A DNA stretch of 64,000 bases from Oryzias latipes. Lineage: Eukaryota > Chordata > Actinopteri > Beloniformes > Adrianichthyidae. The stretch covers positions 19,624,743 to 19,688,742 of the forward strand of contig NC_019868.2 in assembly GCF_002234675.1 (NCBI RefSeq), read 5' to 3'. A model generated the notes under the pieces. The model saw only the letters and a program-made list of their open reading frames with translations, did no database searches and was not told the DNA's origin. This document shows, in pieces, positions 23,701 through 34,119 of this stretch; within the stretch, counting starts at the first letter, position 1; each line of letters opens with the position of its first letter. The position numbers and the translations under genes are program-made.

Positions 23701-25577
23701 CTGCTTCTGAGTTGAGGAGAACGACTTTGAAGCTTGTCAGACAAATGGGTTTGAAATCTTCCTTCAGGTGAATGGGTGAGACCATTTGACGTCGGTGAGG
23801 GGGTATGGTACCTGGGTTGAAGACTCTCAGTTATGTCAGATGGTGGAAGAGAACTTGTTAATTCTGATGTGTAAGGGGAGTCTCTTGGAGAAGCAGCAGA
23901 CTCTGCTGCTCTGCTACCCACTCTATTTATGTCGCACATCAGAGTAACATCTGGCTCTGGAGTTGAGAGATTAGAAAGTTCTGGAAACGGGGGGCTCTCC
24001 CTGTCTTCGAGCTGACCTGCGGAGTAAGAAATTTCTGTGATGTGAGAGGAGGAGGTGAAGCTTCTTGGTGAGTTAGAGCCAAAGTGAGTCTCTGAGACGG
24101 GCGATGTTGCCTGATCTCTAGTTGCTTGTTCTTTCCAGCCGACTTCAGGTGAGGATGCTGTAATCCTGATCTCCGGAGAGGGAGAGGTATATCTGTTGTG
24201 AAAGGGAAAACTGCTTTCATTGACTCCAGGCGATGGAGATAAACTGTAATCAACCACAGGGGAAGACATCTGGATTTCAGGTTCAGAAAAACTGTTCTGT
24301 ACAGCTGCAGGCTCAGGTGATGGACTTCTTGTTCCGGTTTTAGCTGAAGAGGCTGAACTGAGTAGGCATGGTGATTCGCTTATGTGTCTTAATTCAGGTG
24401 AAAAGGTACCTTCTCCAAGCTCAGCAGATGTTGACATGGAAATGACGGGCGATGGGGGGGTGTATCGAGGCCCAGGTGTGGAAGTGATGCTCTCCTGTTC
24501 TACAGACAACCTCGTTTTCTGGCTCTCGGGAGTTCTAGAGGGGTTTCGGCCTGTGCTGGAAAGATCTGAACTTATTTCAGGGCTGCAGGGGGGGTCTTTA
24601 AGTTCAGGTGAGGAGTCTCTGCTAAAAAGATCAGGTAAAGATACCCTCCCTCCTAATTCGGGGAAAGAAGGTGATACTTGAGTGTCAGTGAAGGGAGAAC
24701 TATTTCTAAACTCAGGGTCAACTGGGCTGGAGTGAAATACTATTTCTGTACCACTGAGTGAAGGTAAAGGAGAGGAAAGGGTGCTTCCAGATTTAAAATC
24801 TGAATCTGTAAAACCTGGAGAACTCTGTATGAGATCAGGAGACGGACTGATATTTTCATTTAAGAGACTGTCTGTTGATTCAAGCAAGTCTTTGCAGGGG
24901 GACAGACTGGGAGTTGAAGATTGGTTGTTAGTGTCTCTGTCTGTGGATGAATTACTTATTGCTTTTGGTTCTGCTTCAGATTGTTTTGGTTTAGGCGATG
25001 AAGGTGAGAGTCTTTTTTCAGCTGAAGAGGAAGACGAGGATGACAGCCTCCCACCTGGACCAAACGTAATGAAGCCATTCTGTCCAGGAGATGGGGTCCT
25101 CTCTCTACTGCTGAGACCTGGAGACGATGAGGCAAACTGAAGGGATGGCGATTTGCTTCCTTTTGCCTCCAGGTCTCTCTTTTCCTCCAATGTGGGACTG
25201 GAAAGCTTGTCTCCTGACTCATCGAAGCCTTCTTCCTCTTCTTCTTCACTGAAGCCCTGAGCAGTGTGATAGGAGCCAGAGGAATCATTCACATCATCCA
25301 GAAGGGGGGATGCAGCTGCTGTGTCCTCCACCGCCCTCTGGGCAGGGACAAAGGCTGCGGTGGCGGGGCTGCTCGAGAGGGACGGTGACTCACAGTCGTC
25401 TCCAAAAATGTCACACAAACAGGTGGTCTCGGAAATGGAATTGCGCTGAGTGGGGACGTTGATAATGTCAAAGATTTCGACGTGGTTAGGGGTGCCGTCA
25501 CGGTGACATAGAGAAAAGGTGCGTGGTGCGCTGCGCAGGAAGGTGTAGCTGTCACCCTGGATAGTCCAGCTGTCCAT
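17793..25577 (-). CDS. Giant DUF4585-family Ser/Pro-rich protein (PROB1/C4orf54/CEFIP-like), single coding exon
   Basis: One uninterrupted frame of 2594 aa, read from the ATG that begins MDSWTIQGDS at 25577. The frame stays open upstream to a good acceptor (CTCTTGCAG, exon starting at 25640), so the exon carries a short 5' UTR and at least one noncoding exon lies upstream. Residues about 100-700 are disordered and repeat a loose S(S/T)PSPE/RYTxPSP motif. A short glutamine run is near residue 1010. An acidic conserved block (GSELDEADSEVKWFTDF) sits near 1060-1080, followed by a Tyr/Ser-rich stretch to about 1165. Residues about 1500-1650 are Glu/Lys-rich. Residues about 2421-2463 hold twin DPETGKY/DPETGQY motifs, the DUF4585 signature. 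Human family members are muscle or heart enriched (CEFIP binds FHL2 and lies on the calcineurin pathway) and are much shorter, about 1000-1800 aa. The chr5q-type neighbours favour PROB1, but I cannot separate the paralogs. Family assignment is firm; function is inferred. Confidence 0.88.
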   Translation of the reverse strand: MDSWTIQGDSYTFLRSAPRTFSLCHRDGTPNHVEIFDIINVPTQRNSISETTCLCDIFGDDCESPSLSSSPATAAFVPAQRAVEDTAAASPLLDDVNDSSGSYHTAQGFSEEEEEEGFDESGDKLSSPTLEEKRDLEAKGSKSPSLQFASSSPGLSSRERTPSPGQNGFITFGPGGRLSSSSSSSAEKRLSPSSPKPKQSEAEPKAISNSSTDRDTNNQSSTPSLSPCKDLLESTDSLLNENISPSPDLIQSSPGFTDSDFKSGSTLSSPLPSLSGTEIVFHSSPVDPEFRNSSPFTDTQVSPSFPELGGRVSLPDLFSRDSSPELKDPPCSPEISSDLSSTGRNPSRTPESQKTRLSVEQESITSTPGPRYTPPSPVISMSTSAELGEGTFSPELRHISESPCLLSSASSAKTGTRSPSPEPAAVQNSFSEPEIQMSSPVVDYSLSPSPGVNESSFPFHNRYTSPSPEIRITASSPEVGWKEQATRDQATSPVSETHFGSNSPRSFTSSSHITEISYSAGQLEDRESPPFPELSNLSTPEPDVTLMCDINRVGSRAAESAASPRDSPYTSELTSSLPPSDITESLQPRYHTPSPTSNGLTHSPEGRFQTHLSDKLQSRSPQLRSRDQSPVSPLPEQRYQHSAEIPSTDYNSVYAQSTVRNKPEVVPDSFPADFTEIQNLTRSEKDSQSPSLENGQTAKAVPEGFKNNSPAISDNVVIGSPIQDTTEREKIAVEVDVLDRLNSVSSINKNLKTQSPLFCDKDMNSISSNPVISKDSTPNISPLHQTSSVSKNQNSIPQSTSHPWTRSSNFCPPKCMPEVWRRQPIKKILCENRERSTEDFSHRVNRQQTPSPPLTRFTPVHIIAPQKPCRQWQKRSKSPSHVLPSSTCDNLKKAAPNREGPSIDSSDNNSQTDSVGLGRQLEMEREMSLEQEGAKGMERQREREEREPERGEGWQGVASYRGEQVELSFSARNRKGPVSWSAAPTSRKTRQGLPTAHSCSESLLATRQTQQQQQQGLLKLNSQRDIRGGSAKGRLQPPATQNRKSAPGREAANRPCQSSSSSMGSELDEADSEVKWFTDFASRSLSSSEVDYLDMYNSSCRSSTNISQPSTQESPAGVNPAWMAYADFRGSAPKLDCEEPSFQQSPAYNLDGLDPSRRYELGSFECIDVAVEREDHRQVRRGVPKRQIQLKRRNNGEGKQGESSENSSPGLPTSMESPSQETQTRRSFIRQHSTPAAIQEFCPSESNLQNTQQKERQSKFQKSASMDETTSKTKMASCLIKSVLSKKMQGVDRYNDEQTGESRSPPTDISRESLKLDSHNMPSNLQTNQSFEGHTVRGELNTKDEAKPPKSQGVRLSNRPSSSSSSRSVTFSQTDSEETDSQSRNSTPLRSEMKSELKVMLDSKQSKSGLHQSKTTERDSGDSANTTSGDTGNSAIGGSNKAVRMTDQELKCENEGDHKQSHHCDRSTSSPKIQDITLKAVEKKKTSLDVCLTPEAESKPGPFSPDQPVKEARIEKEEKEKTGENEVENNGVKAPIHVVRDVRRLVKNTYNLSFKAADGARPSSSTEGVIESLNEKGGVEITSGEERDVKEETTREEREEEKKEETKDLRMQASSPLERSKENSQPIHIECKAVCWKNDKNKTTPITKDTGNKPQVSLKSVTEVNREPRNSIKTTSDWSAGQKETPKLCEQEKNVTTETQKAEGEIPKMQENKDKSVGAKAEKKPPVVGNLPKLPSKEREVSTAVVLIREKTNKSSTSPSLAQVETTALSQDSVPSSISPGLTTPGSRPGSGGHSVSMLLKEKGYQADIGAVVGVNHNSAGGKGLPRKHVNSLEIPLQTAPPSDGGQVDVHRERKFSSPSSGPSAVADTSEALTQRREDVGLSVKPPEKDPSKLRNSAQEQKNLPSKQKDAVDFEPVKRFDPTFPPRSPAIRKFKSQPIEVKSLSKEPQKPEMPTNSTGNQKPQAIEVKSIAKNSQKPVVPPKPSCKFKPADFGTNEPHTASATSSSTGKPQSEEKPQTIVISSPTIYRKISNDSTSSSNYSRKLAVSAVSSCKPPAHRMAAATINSFSNQLSDTEASTERRQQQTALPQISNHVQKPIPTRVEDSDETSTSAPASDPKTDQVPESTPVRANQATLLSSDNQKQLPRMSRPEQAKAVTTNNAKQSSGVSTSQVPRYTQQTYHQSMSSKCTLQTEDLRFFASDDPPSYEERESFSPILLPDLAPQRPNRYQSSTRAPPCSCSAGCPSHPGLAPLHHHHSTHNITPPAPTHSPGQPLPYQVDPPPLRPHQCRPEPHPITYQSSSPKSSSLCLSQPPSMYHPPYQPAPCPPHASLMPACPAERPLQPPQHIDPRRPPAHKSPHQQQPPNISGALYSDPGHGHSPGLPPVDTQYLCGPQSMGPSYGSDYGGDTSSLYSESNYGQTPRRVLLDPETGKYFYIEVPVQPLRKMLFDPETGQYVEVLIPQQTMSHSGLYPPSAAPFSPLHTPNMYAPAPQYMPCAAPPPLAHSQVQPPRYPEPSAATAIHTAVRGVSYRNPSAQGSKPIQTEHQNHSSLDHNYLESMYYVPTGMNASPNPTPPDYYHKHPSNLAPSGGKRS

Positions 25578-25640
25578 GACTAGTCCACAATGCTCAGTGT
25601 GGGACGTCCAAGCTCCTTTGGTGTGCTCCTGGCTCTGTTT
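25578..25640 (-). other. 5' UTR start of the DUF4585-family exon and its splice acceptor
   Basis: On the minus strand a pyrimidine-rich tract ending CTCTTGCAG (25650-25641) precedes the exon. The frame of the giant protein is open through this stretch but has no ATG before 25577, so translation most likely starts there. The acceptor implies one or more noncoding exons at higher coordinates. Confidence 0.55.
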
Positions 25641-26434
25641 CTGCAAGAGGACATGGTCACCTGGAGAGCGTGCAGCTCATTGACAAGCCAAGCCAGAAAA
25701 TCAAAGAGGGCTAAAGCTTCCAAAAAATAAAAAAACTCTGCAATTTCAATGTTAAATTTGACTAGCTATCACATATTTAAATGATACACCTGGCACTCCT
25801 TAAAAAGTTGCATCGGTTCAAAGATGTATGTCCCGTAATGAAAAATAATACAAATAACTGCAAATTAGTTTGAACCGTATTGTAAATCTGACATCTAGAT
25901 TGAAAGAATAAACTTCAAACATTTCTCATATCTAAGACTGCCTATAAATAGGGGTGGTGAAGTGTGCCTCCAATGCCTCCTGTGCATAAAGAAAAACCCA
26001 GACTGACTGATACTTTACCTTCAGCCACTGATAAATATTTCACAATGGCAGAGTTGCAATTTCTGCTCCTCATCCAGAAATGTGTCTGTTAAATCCTTAA
26101 ACACTTCCAGTTAGCAAGAGCTGATCAAATGCTGGATCCGATGATGGGCGGCTCTGCACAGCTCTGTTGGCCAGAGCCACTCAGATCAGACAATCTCAAA
26201 ATGCTGAAGCCCCCGCCATGTGTTCTTGTCTTGGACAGAAAATGCAAAGAGAAGAATCTTTCTCAGACACTTTACATCCCCTAATATTCCTGTCTCCATG
26301 GCTGCCCCGCCTCTAGAAATTGGCGGCAGGGGTAAAGCTCTTACTGTGAAGCCAGGATTTTTTTTCCTCTTGCGACTGAGGTTTGGTTGGTCATTAGTAA
26401 TTTTGGGTGGGGTATCCGTCAGTGGGAGGGTGGG

Positions 26435-26534
26435 TTTATAGTTAGCAGCAGAGGCCAAACAGGCTGGGATGGATAAGTGCGCCTGGAATCTGACACTTAC
26501 AGTCGTCTCAGTCACAGGGCTTCTCTATATTTAG
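26435..26534 (-). promoter_or_regulatory. Candidate muscle-type promoter of the DUF4585-family gene (MEF2-like site, TATA-like site)
   Basis: CTATATTTAG at 26525-26534 matches the MEF2 consensus YTA(A/T)4TAR exactly. A TATAAA on the minus strand lies at 26435-26440. Possible donors downstream on the minus strand (GTAAGTG near 26500, GTAAGAG near 26350) could end a noncoding first exon that joins the acceptor at 25640. MEF2 input would suit the muscle expression known for this family. No transcript is visible, so this is inference from motif and position. Confidence 0.3.
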
Positions 26535-28555
26535 CCTCATATTATCAGAGCAGATAGACGAAGCTTAAGCTTTTTGCCTGGGCATGCTTGTGTGGAAAAA
26601 CAGAGCTGCCTGAACGCACCCACACATAGTCCACTTGGATTCAATTTGTGAGGCTGCAGGCAGTTCTTGGGATGTAGATGATTTACTGTTGTATGCTCTA
26701 GCACTATTTGACCTTGTTTAAAAAGCTGCAATGTGGCCAGAGAAGAGGTCAAAGGTTAAAACAGAGCACCAAACTGTGTCAGCTCAAATGAACTCCTGTG
26801 CCCTGCTTACTTAGCAAAACATTTATGGTGAGGCTCTCTGACATATTCAAAGCCACTTTATTTCAACATGTCTAACGAATATTCTTTTCAAATTATTGAG
26901 TCACACGAAAGTGTGTATTACATCTTAATTCCTGTTTTCATAAATTAGAGCAAAAAAAAAGACTGATGTCGATACATATATGATTACATTTTTTCCATAA
27001 CAGCAGGGTCACTAAGCTACAGTAAGACTGTTTATGCATGTTTGCTAATTGTTCTATGAGATTAGATATGCTCCCTGTTTCTAATCCAACAAGTCTTTGA
27101 CTCATGTTTATTATGTCATCAGGGAAATAAAAGAAAAAGCTCTGTAATCTTATTAATATCTAAATAATGGGAAGTACATAAACTGTGAACCAAAGGCGTT
27201 CAATATGGGTCTGCTCAAAGTTGAAACAATTATGTATATTTTTCTTTTTTGCAAAATCTGAACATTTTTTTTCGTTGCAGTAGATTTTTGTCAAAGGAGA
27301 AAAAGCTTCAGGATATTATAGTATTTGTAAATATTGGATATGGGTTTTAACAATACATTCTAACAGTGATATTTTATGAAGAATGATAATTGCACATCTT
27401 TTGATTTTTTTGTGTATTAGGTGATCGGGAAAAATTGTGTGTTTTAAAATTAAGTTTAAAGTTGACATAAGAAGTTTTACTTTTTTTTTTATTTAGGCTT
27501 TTTTTCTTCAAAAATTACCAAATGTCCTCAGGATTGATGAAATATCAGACATGCTTTAGAAAAAACTGAAGATGTCCCATGAATATTTCTGTAAACTAAA
27601 GGCTGCTATACAGAATGGTCGCTCACACCAGATAAAACGAAACAAAATAAGCATAATATTTATCTGTCCAGGCCTTGGTGTACCAGTTCCCTTTCTTCTG
27701 ACATATGTTTTATTTAATTCACAAAACGTTCAAACCCACATTACTCTCGAATTCAAAGGATGCCCTTTTTTTTTGATTGTGGTAACAGCACTACAGTAGG
27801 CTGGGACAGGGCTCATAAGGAAAGAATTGGCAATGGTTCGATTAGCGCTGCAACCCAGATGCATCAGTCATCATATTACCATGCAGAAATCGAGTAACCC
27901 CTCTCCATCATGCTTTCACTAATAGAGCTGTACACTATCAATGAAAACCATGAAACACTGCCAAACAAAGCGATAAAGTTGATTTTATCCACATGTTTAG
28001 CTTTTTTTTAAAAACTTTTGTTTGGCACCTGGAACAATTGAGGAACAAAAAATATATGATAAATTTTCTGAATTTGTTTTGTTATGCAAAGATAAAAATA
28101 TGATCTTACAATCGTGTTTTCAGTCTGCCCACTTTTTGTTTTGGAGTGATCTATTTGGCCCATTAAAGTGTGAACAGAACTTACATCTAAAAGTTCTGAA
28201 TTAAATGCCATTTTAAACGCTTTATTAAAATATTGGACCTTTACCTAAAAATATGTAAATAACGAAGTATGATGTAATGGTTTTTACCATCACTGCTGAA
28301 GAAAAAGCGTTAAATTTTAATGAGAGAAAATCTAGTGTAAGTGAATCATATTGCTAAACTGTTTACTTTTGTGTTGATGAATAATTTTTTTTTAAATCTG
28401 TAAAGCTGAAAAAATCAACACGCTTGAAAATATGATGTAGCAAATGTTCAAATCTACTACTCCTTGAAATTATGTTGAAAAAACTACCCTTCCTGCAGCT
28501 GCTCCGTCGTGTCAATCAAGCACAAAGTTTGTTTTATTTTGAAAGGCCATGTGAT
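26535..28555. other. Intergenic DNA between the DUF4585-family gene and rmnd5b
   Basis: AT-rich. The two genes are divergently arranged about 2-3 kb apart. No further gene or clear repeat is seen. Confidence 0.45.
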
Positions 28556-28658
28556 ACACAATGCGACACCGGAAGTTCCGCATTACGGCAGCTAGTGAAG
28601 TGATGCCATAACAGGCAAGCGGCTAACGCTAATGTTTGCTAAGTAATTAGCATCGTCG
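28556..28658 (+). promoter_or_regulatory. rmnd5b: rmnd5b promoter and noncoding exon 1
   Basis: A locally CpG-containing patch in AT-rich DNA carries CCGGAAGT (an ETS/GABPA-type site, at about 28568-28575), typical of housekeeping TATA-less promoters. It is followed by a strong donor, CGTCG|GTGAGTG, at 28658/28659. That donor fits the acceptor at 29676/29677 of the first coding exon, making a noncoding exon of roughly 70-90 nt and an intron of about 1.0 kb. The transcription start itself cannot be seen. Confidence 0.6.
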
Positions 28659-29711
28659 GTGAGTGTTTTTGGTTCTGAAATATTTTTGTACATTTAGTTG
28701 AGTGGTGGTGAGAGTTTTATTTGTTGGACCAGTGCAAAGTGTTGGTGACAAAGCAGTTGTCATTGTCTTCTCCAATATTCTGGGCCTTGTCAGTTAGGAC
28801 CGGGCTAACATGTTTACTAGCTCCTAGCTATAGCTAGCTTTTGTAGCTAGAAATTGACTGTGTGGTGCTGTTTATTTATGTTAGCTCTGCGGCACCCTAT
28901 TTTTCAGTAATCGTCCAAATTATAAAGCACACAGTTTTTAATTTATGAATGAATATTATTATAATATGTTGTTACCGAAAACATTTTAAGAGGGATTTAC
29001 AAAACGACGAAATCGAAAAATCTTGCAAAATATGCTACTTATGTTAGCTCTAGACCAGACGGAAGGTTGACCATTACGTCGCTCCGCTTAAAGCAGTGGA
29101 TTACAACTGAATATTTTCCGTTTAATAAATGTAATTGTCACTTAAGAGGATTGACAACGTTGTTGTATTTTTGTAAACACAGAAGTAATCTCGACATATT
29201 GAACTATAACCATTTTTTTGTCTTTGTGATGTTGCTAGAGTTGTTATGTTTTGGTAGTAAACAACAGGCCGTGGCGTTAATAGACTGTAGTTTCTAGGCC
29301 CTGATAGTGGATTAAAAAAAGTTCGGAACACAATAATATAAACTTTCAGTCAAGGCAGCAGTGAGGAATTTGTGTATCTCCAGCCTTGTTATTAAGATGA
29401 CATAAGGAATTCTTTTTAGAACACTCTGTTAAATGTAAAAGGCTGTTAAATATTGCAATTTTCTGTACCTACTCTAAAAAGAGGATATTGTTGTGCTCTC
29501 TGTGTTTATTGTGATGTGTTTTTTGTACCAGTACAAAATATTATGTTAAGTTGAAAAACATTTATGGTGTTGAAGTTTTTGAAGTAAATTAAATAAGTGC
29601 CAGTTTAAAGTTGAATTCTACAACATCTCCTTTAAAAAAAAAATCACCTGTTGTGCTCTTGTTTCATCTCCTCCAGGTTTTGGGTTGTGTGCAGTTGTTC
29701 CAGTCTGAGCC

Positions 29712-31935
29712 ATGGAACAGTGTCTGTGTGTGGAGCGGGAGCTGGAGAAGGTGCTGCATCGCTTTGTGACGTACGGCCACCAGTCTGAGGAGAGGCTAGA
29801 TGAACTCCTGCGCAGTGTCTGTGATATTCGAGCACAGCTAGTTGCTTTTGGTAATTAATGTGACTGTTCACCAAATAAACCAAATAAGTTTACTAGCTCT
29901 AAGTTTAAAAAAAATTAATTCCTGATAGGAAAATAAATTCTTTTTTTGTGCTATATCACCACCGATTGTGCATATTATTTTGTTTTCATGACTAGTGATG
30001 ATTTTTCTTCTTCTGCCCAATAGGAGTACAAGATGCAGACCTATCAGTCCTATCCCAGACTATGGCCCAGTGTTGTAAAAATATCAAGGAGACAGTGCAG
30101 ATGCTAGCCTCTCGACATAAAGACATCCACGGCAGTGTGTCGAAAGTTGGCAAAGCCATTGACAGGGTACAAAAAAAATTGTCTTTTTAAATATGTTTAT
30201 ATGTATTTCTCACCCGTGGCATACCTTTTGTTAGAATTTTGATGCAGAAATCAGTGCAGTGGTGGCAGAAACAGTTTGGGACACCCCAGAAAGACAGAAA
30301 TACCTGAGTGAGACCATTGTGGAGCATCTGTACAGACAAGGCATGCTCAGTGTTGCAGAGGACCTTTGTCAGGTAAATAAATATTGTTTTGCAGACAACC
30401 GGTCTGGTGTTGCATAACCTGCTTTATGATATTTCTTTAAGAATATGAAGAATCCACATATTTTTCTATAAAATGGAACTTCCCAGAAGAGATTATGATT
30501 ATTTTTTTTACAACTAAATGTAAGTCCTCCAGTGTTAATGATGAAACATTTTAATATTGTCTTCCATTTTCCAGGAGTCTGGTGTAGTTATTGACATGAG
30601 TATGAAGCAACCTTTTCTGGAACTAAACAGGATCCTTGAAGCTCTGAGAATGCAGGACCTTCGGCCAGCATTAGAGTATGTTGTTTTAGATTTGTTTCAT
30701 TTTTCTAACACTTCTCAGTTTGCATTTTCTTTTGATGCCTCTAAATGCCCAGTATGTTTCCTCAGATGGGCCGTTACAAATCGCCAGCGCCTTCTGGACC
30801 TCAACAGCAGTTTAGAGTTCAAGTTGCACCGCTTGTACTTTATAAGTCTTCTCAGTGGAGGAATCGGTAACCAAATGCAGGCTCTGCAGTACGCCCGGCA
30901 CTTCCAACCCTTTGCCTCTCAGCACCAGAGAGGTCTGTAACATAAATTCTTTGTCACGACTGGCTTCTTTTAGAAAAAGGATCATTTTTATTTTTACAAT
31001 AATTTATTTAAATACACTTTTTCTTTTCAGGAGGAGTAAAAGTGTTTTTAGGAAAATGGACTAATATGATTTGGTTGTCTTCTTTTTTTTTTTGCAGATA
31101 TCCAGATCTTAATGGGTAGTTTGGTTTATTTGCGTCACGGCATCGAGAACTCACCGTATCGCAGTTTACTTGAGACAAATCAGTGGGCTGAGATCTGCAA
31201 CATCTTTACCAGAGATGCCTGTGCTTTGCTGGGCCTCTCTGTAGAGTCTCCTTTAAGTGTTAGGTATGAGAGGAAAACAGAGCTTTACTTCTGATTCTGT
31301 TGTCATCCTTCTCTCAGCTTCTTTATAAAAGATTTGAATCCATCATTTTCCTGACTTTTTTTGTTTTTTTTAGAACAATATCAGATCATTCTTGTCTGAT
31401 TTTCCCTTGTTTCAGTTTTGCATCGGGTTGCATGGCCTTGCCAGTGTTGATGAACATCAAACAGGTGATTGAGCAGAGACAGTGCAGTGGAGTCTGGACC
31501 CACAAAGACGAGCTGCCGGTACGAGCTTAAACTAAAACGAGGAAGTCTTGTTCCTCTGCTTTCTACGTTTATCTGGGCTGATAATTCATTCTTTATTTTT
31601 ACACGCAGATTGAAATCGACCTGGGGAAGAAATGCTGGTACCACTCTGTGTTTGCCTGCCCGATTCTCCGGCAGCAAACCTCGGAAAGCAACCCTCCCAT
31701 GAAGCTCATCTGTGGCCACGTCATCTCCAGAGATGCCCTCAACAAACTCACCAATGCGGGGAAGTAAGTCAACAAAAACAGTCATTTGCAAACAGCATTT
31801 TGCTTCAAAACATGATTTTTAGTCCACTCTAGTGAATTAAAGCATCTTATTCTTGCTCTCCTCATCCCCAGGTTGAAATGCCCGTACTGTCCCATGGAGC
31901 AGAATCCTTCACATGCCAAGCAGATTTACTTTTGA
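29712..31935 (+). CDS. rmnd5b: RMND5B, RING-like E3 subunit of the CTLH (GID) ubiquitin ligase complex
   Basis: Nine coding exons give 391 aa: 29712-29850, 30024-30166, 30235-30372, 30575-30675, 30766-30932, 31098-31263, 31416-31518, 31609-31763 and 31872-31935. All junctions are GT/AG and phases agree. The human protein is 393 aa. The start [15 protein letters not shown] matches RMND5B rather than RMND5A (MDQC). LisH lies at about 115-147 ([10 protein letters not shown]), CTLH and CRA follow from about 148, and a degenerate RING covers 336-377 with C336, C354, H356, C374 and C377 in the Gid-RING pattern. The C-terminus ends KQIYF. In the CTLH complex it pairs with MAEA to form the catalytic module. 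The exon with the start is 29677-29850, with 35 nt of 5' UTR. It is intact, with no frameshift seen. Confidence 0.96.
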
Positions 31936-32590
31936 TACCACAGACTTAACATAAGGGATAAAGTGACCTGGAGCTCTATGCATTTCCAGGAGTCTTTGCT
32001 CTGGCCCTGTCCTCTGCCCCTCATCTCCTGGCCTGTTCTTGTAAACATTAAGTGCTCCTCTGGACAGCTTGGACCCTCCAGCTTTGTGTAATTTACAGCA
32101 TGGAAGGTCCTGCAGCAACCTGCAGTAGAGTGAAGAGTCTGTGGGAATGTCTTTACAAAGAAGCACCTCTTTAAAAAAACAACAAAAAAAAGGAACCTTC
32201 ATTGAAATGAATTTGCAAAGGCCTGCAGAGTTATTATCTTATATTTCAAGTATGTAACACTTTCTGGTGTTTGTTCCTCAGCTTTATTCAGCTCGTTTTT
32301 TTTTTCCTTTGTTGTTCTAGATTTTTTTTCTCGGCAGAAATAAAGCTGAGTGGTTTTGTTATGAATGGGGATGGATTTTTTTTTTGAGAAACTGATTGGT
32401 AGATTTTGTTTTCAGAGTGGTAGTTAATTTATGTTTTATCCAGGAAAACCTGCGTAGAAGCGGACTGCTTTCAAAGCTTTCTGTTTGTCAGTTGAGGGGG
32501 ATGGAGGTGTTTCGTGAACTCAACTTTAGATTGAAATCCTTAATTTTTTCTTTTCTTTTTTAAATAAAGACCTCTTGTAGCTTGAGTCTC
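31936..32590 (+). other. rmnd5b: rmnd5b 3' UTR with two polyadenylation signals
   Basis: AATAAA occurs at 32339-32344 and again at 32563-32568, giving predicted 3' UTRs of about 0.42 and 0.65 kb. The later signal is followed by a GT/T-rich stretch. No repeats are recognisable within it. Confidence 0.55.
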
Positions 32591-34119
32591 TGTATACTGA
32601 TGCATCTATCGGATCAGCAGAACAAACACCACAAGCAGTAGAACAGCTTTCTTTATTTTATAATTATTATTTTTTATTTCTCTGTGATTGACTGCACCAG
32701 CAACCCCCACCCCTCCCTTCCCATTATAAAAGCCATTCGTCTAGTTCTATGTATGTATTTGAGAAAAGTGACAAAAACATATATACTGCTGTAAAATGTG
32801 TTTGGTTCCTGTTCTCCATCACACCCACCTGCGTATGAAATTGCAAAATGCGTAACCAACACTACTCTGGAGAAACGTGGACTCAAGAGGCCACGTTACT
32901 TGTGAAGTTGCTTCAGTCTGTGTATGCTAAGCTAGCACGCCGTGTCATTTGGAGATGTAAATCGGTGTGATGGTCGCCTTATTATGAGTTGCGGTGACTT
33001 TGGGCTTGTGACAAAGCTTTACTTGTGTATGGGAAAAGTCTAATGGTCATTGTTGCTGTCGTTTCATATATACTTAAAAAAATGCCTCTGCTGTATAAGG
33101 TTTGCTTTTATTTGGGTAAAATCCAGCCATTTCCTCAGGGTACAGGTCAATGGTTCACCCTGCGTTTAGTATTAAAGCTGTACATTACTAGGAGTACTGT
33201 CACCGTTCACAGCTCCTCGGAGTTTTCCTTGTTGCAGCATCCTCTTGCAGAAAATGTGAAGGCAGGTGCATGTGCACACTTCAGCATGTGTAGTCAGGTT
33301 TTCTACTGAAGGTTCCTGGAGTCTCCTTTAGAAATTTTGATGTCACCTCACGTTCTGCTGAGGCAACTTTCTTCAACAAGGCCCCGCACCAGCATAGCTC
33401 ACCCCCATGATGCAATGTTACACTCAGTTTTCAGTGAATCGAGCCTTTTGGTTGGTTTTAAAGGACATAAGTGACCTGTTTTGATTGCTATTTCACAGAG
33501 CTTTCTTTTTTCGTTGACAATCGTTCGTTGCTTCTTTGGGTGCCGCTGTGTTCTCTTCACTTCCTCGAATTTCCCTCTTTATTTTTATTTTTTTTTGTGT
33601 GTCATGAAACTTTTACTGTACATATTTATCCTCTAACATATTTCATATCCCTGCATCTAATATTAAAGTTAAAATTTATACTCACTTCTGGAGATTTCTT
33701 TCTGGGATCTGAAGATGGGACGGCTCCTGTAGTGAAGATACCATCCCTTCTGTCACCGCTTGGTGGCGCTGGTGCTGCACTTTGTTTATGTTTAAGGTAA
33801 ACCCTAAAGTAAAAGACTTTAAAAAGCACCTTTTCTATCCATAATTTATTCACTAATGTCAGAGCAGTGGTGTTAATTCTTGGGATAAACAGAACGGATG
33901 AAATTCAGTGCGGCAACACTCCCACAGAGTGAGATGTGAGATAACAGTTTTCTCGTCCCACTTCAGTAAATCACTCATCCTCTCTGGAACTGAGGAGTTA
34001 TATTAAGCCCCAGTTTATATAATGTGTTAAATGCCATGGTAAGGGCCGTATGAGTCAGCTTAGCTCATTTCTGCTCAGATTATGACCCAAAATCAAACAT
34101 AAACTTGCATTTTGAGCTC
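32591..34119. other. Intergenic DNA between the convergent genes rmnd5b and n4bp3
   Basis: No supported exon. T-rich stretches and short frames only. Confidence 0.45.

Noticed and set aside
18007-25555. Many open frames of 60-140 codons on the plus strand and in the two other minus-strand frames across the giant gene
   Set aside because: They are shadows of the long coding exon: Ser/Pro-rich codons leave the other frames open by chance. None has splice or start support.
25578-25646. Longer N-terminus for the giant protein beginning at a TTG codon
   Set aside because: TTG is not a credible start here, and the sequence before 25640 is a splice acceptor rather than coding.
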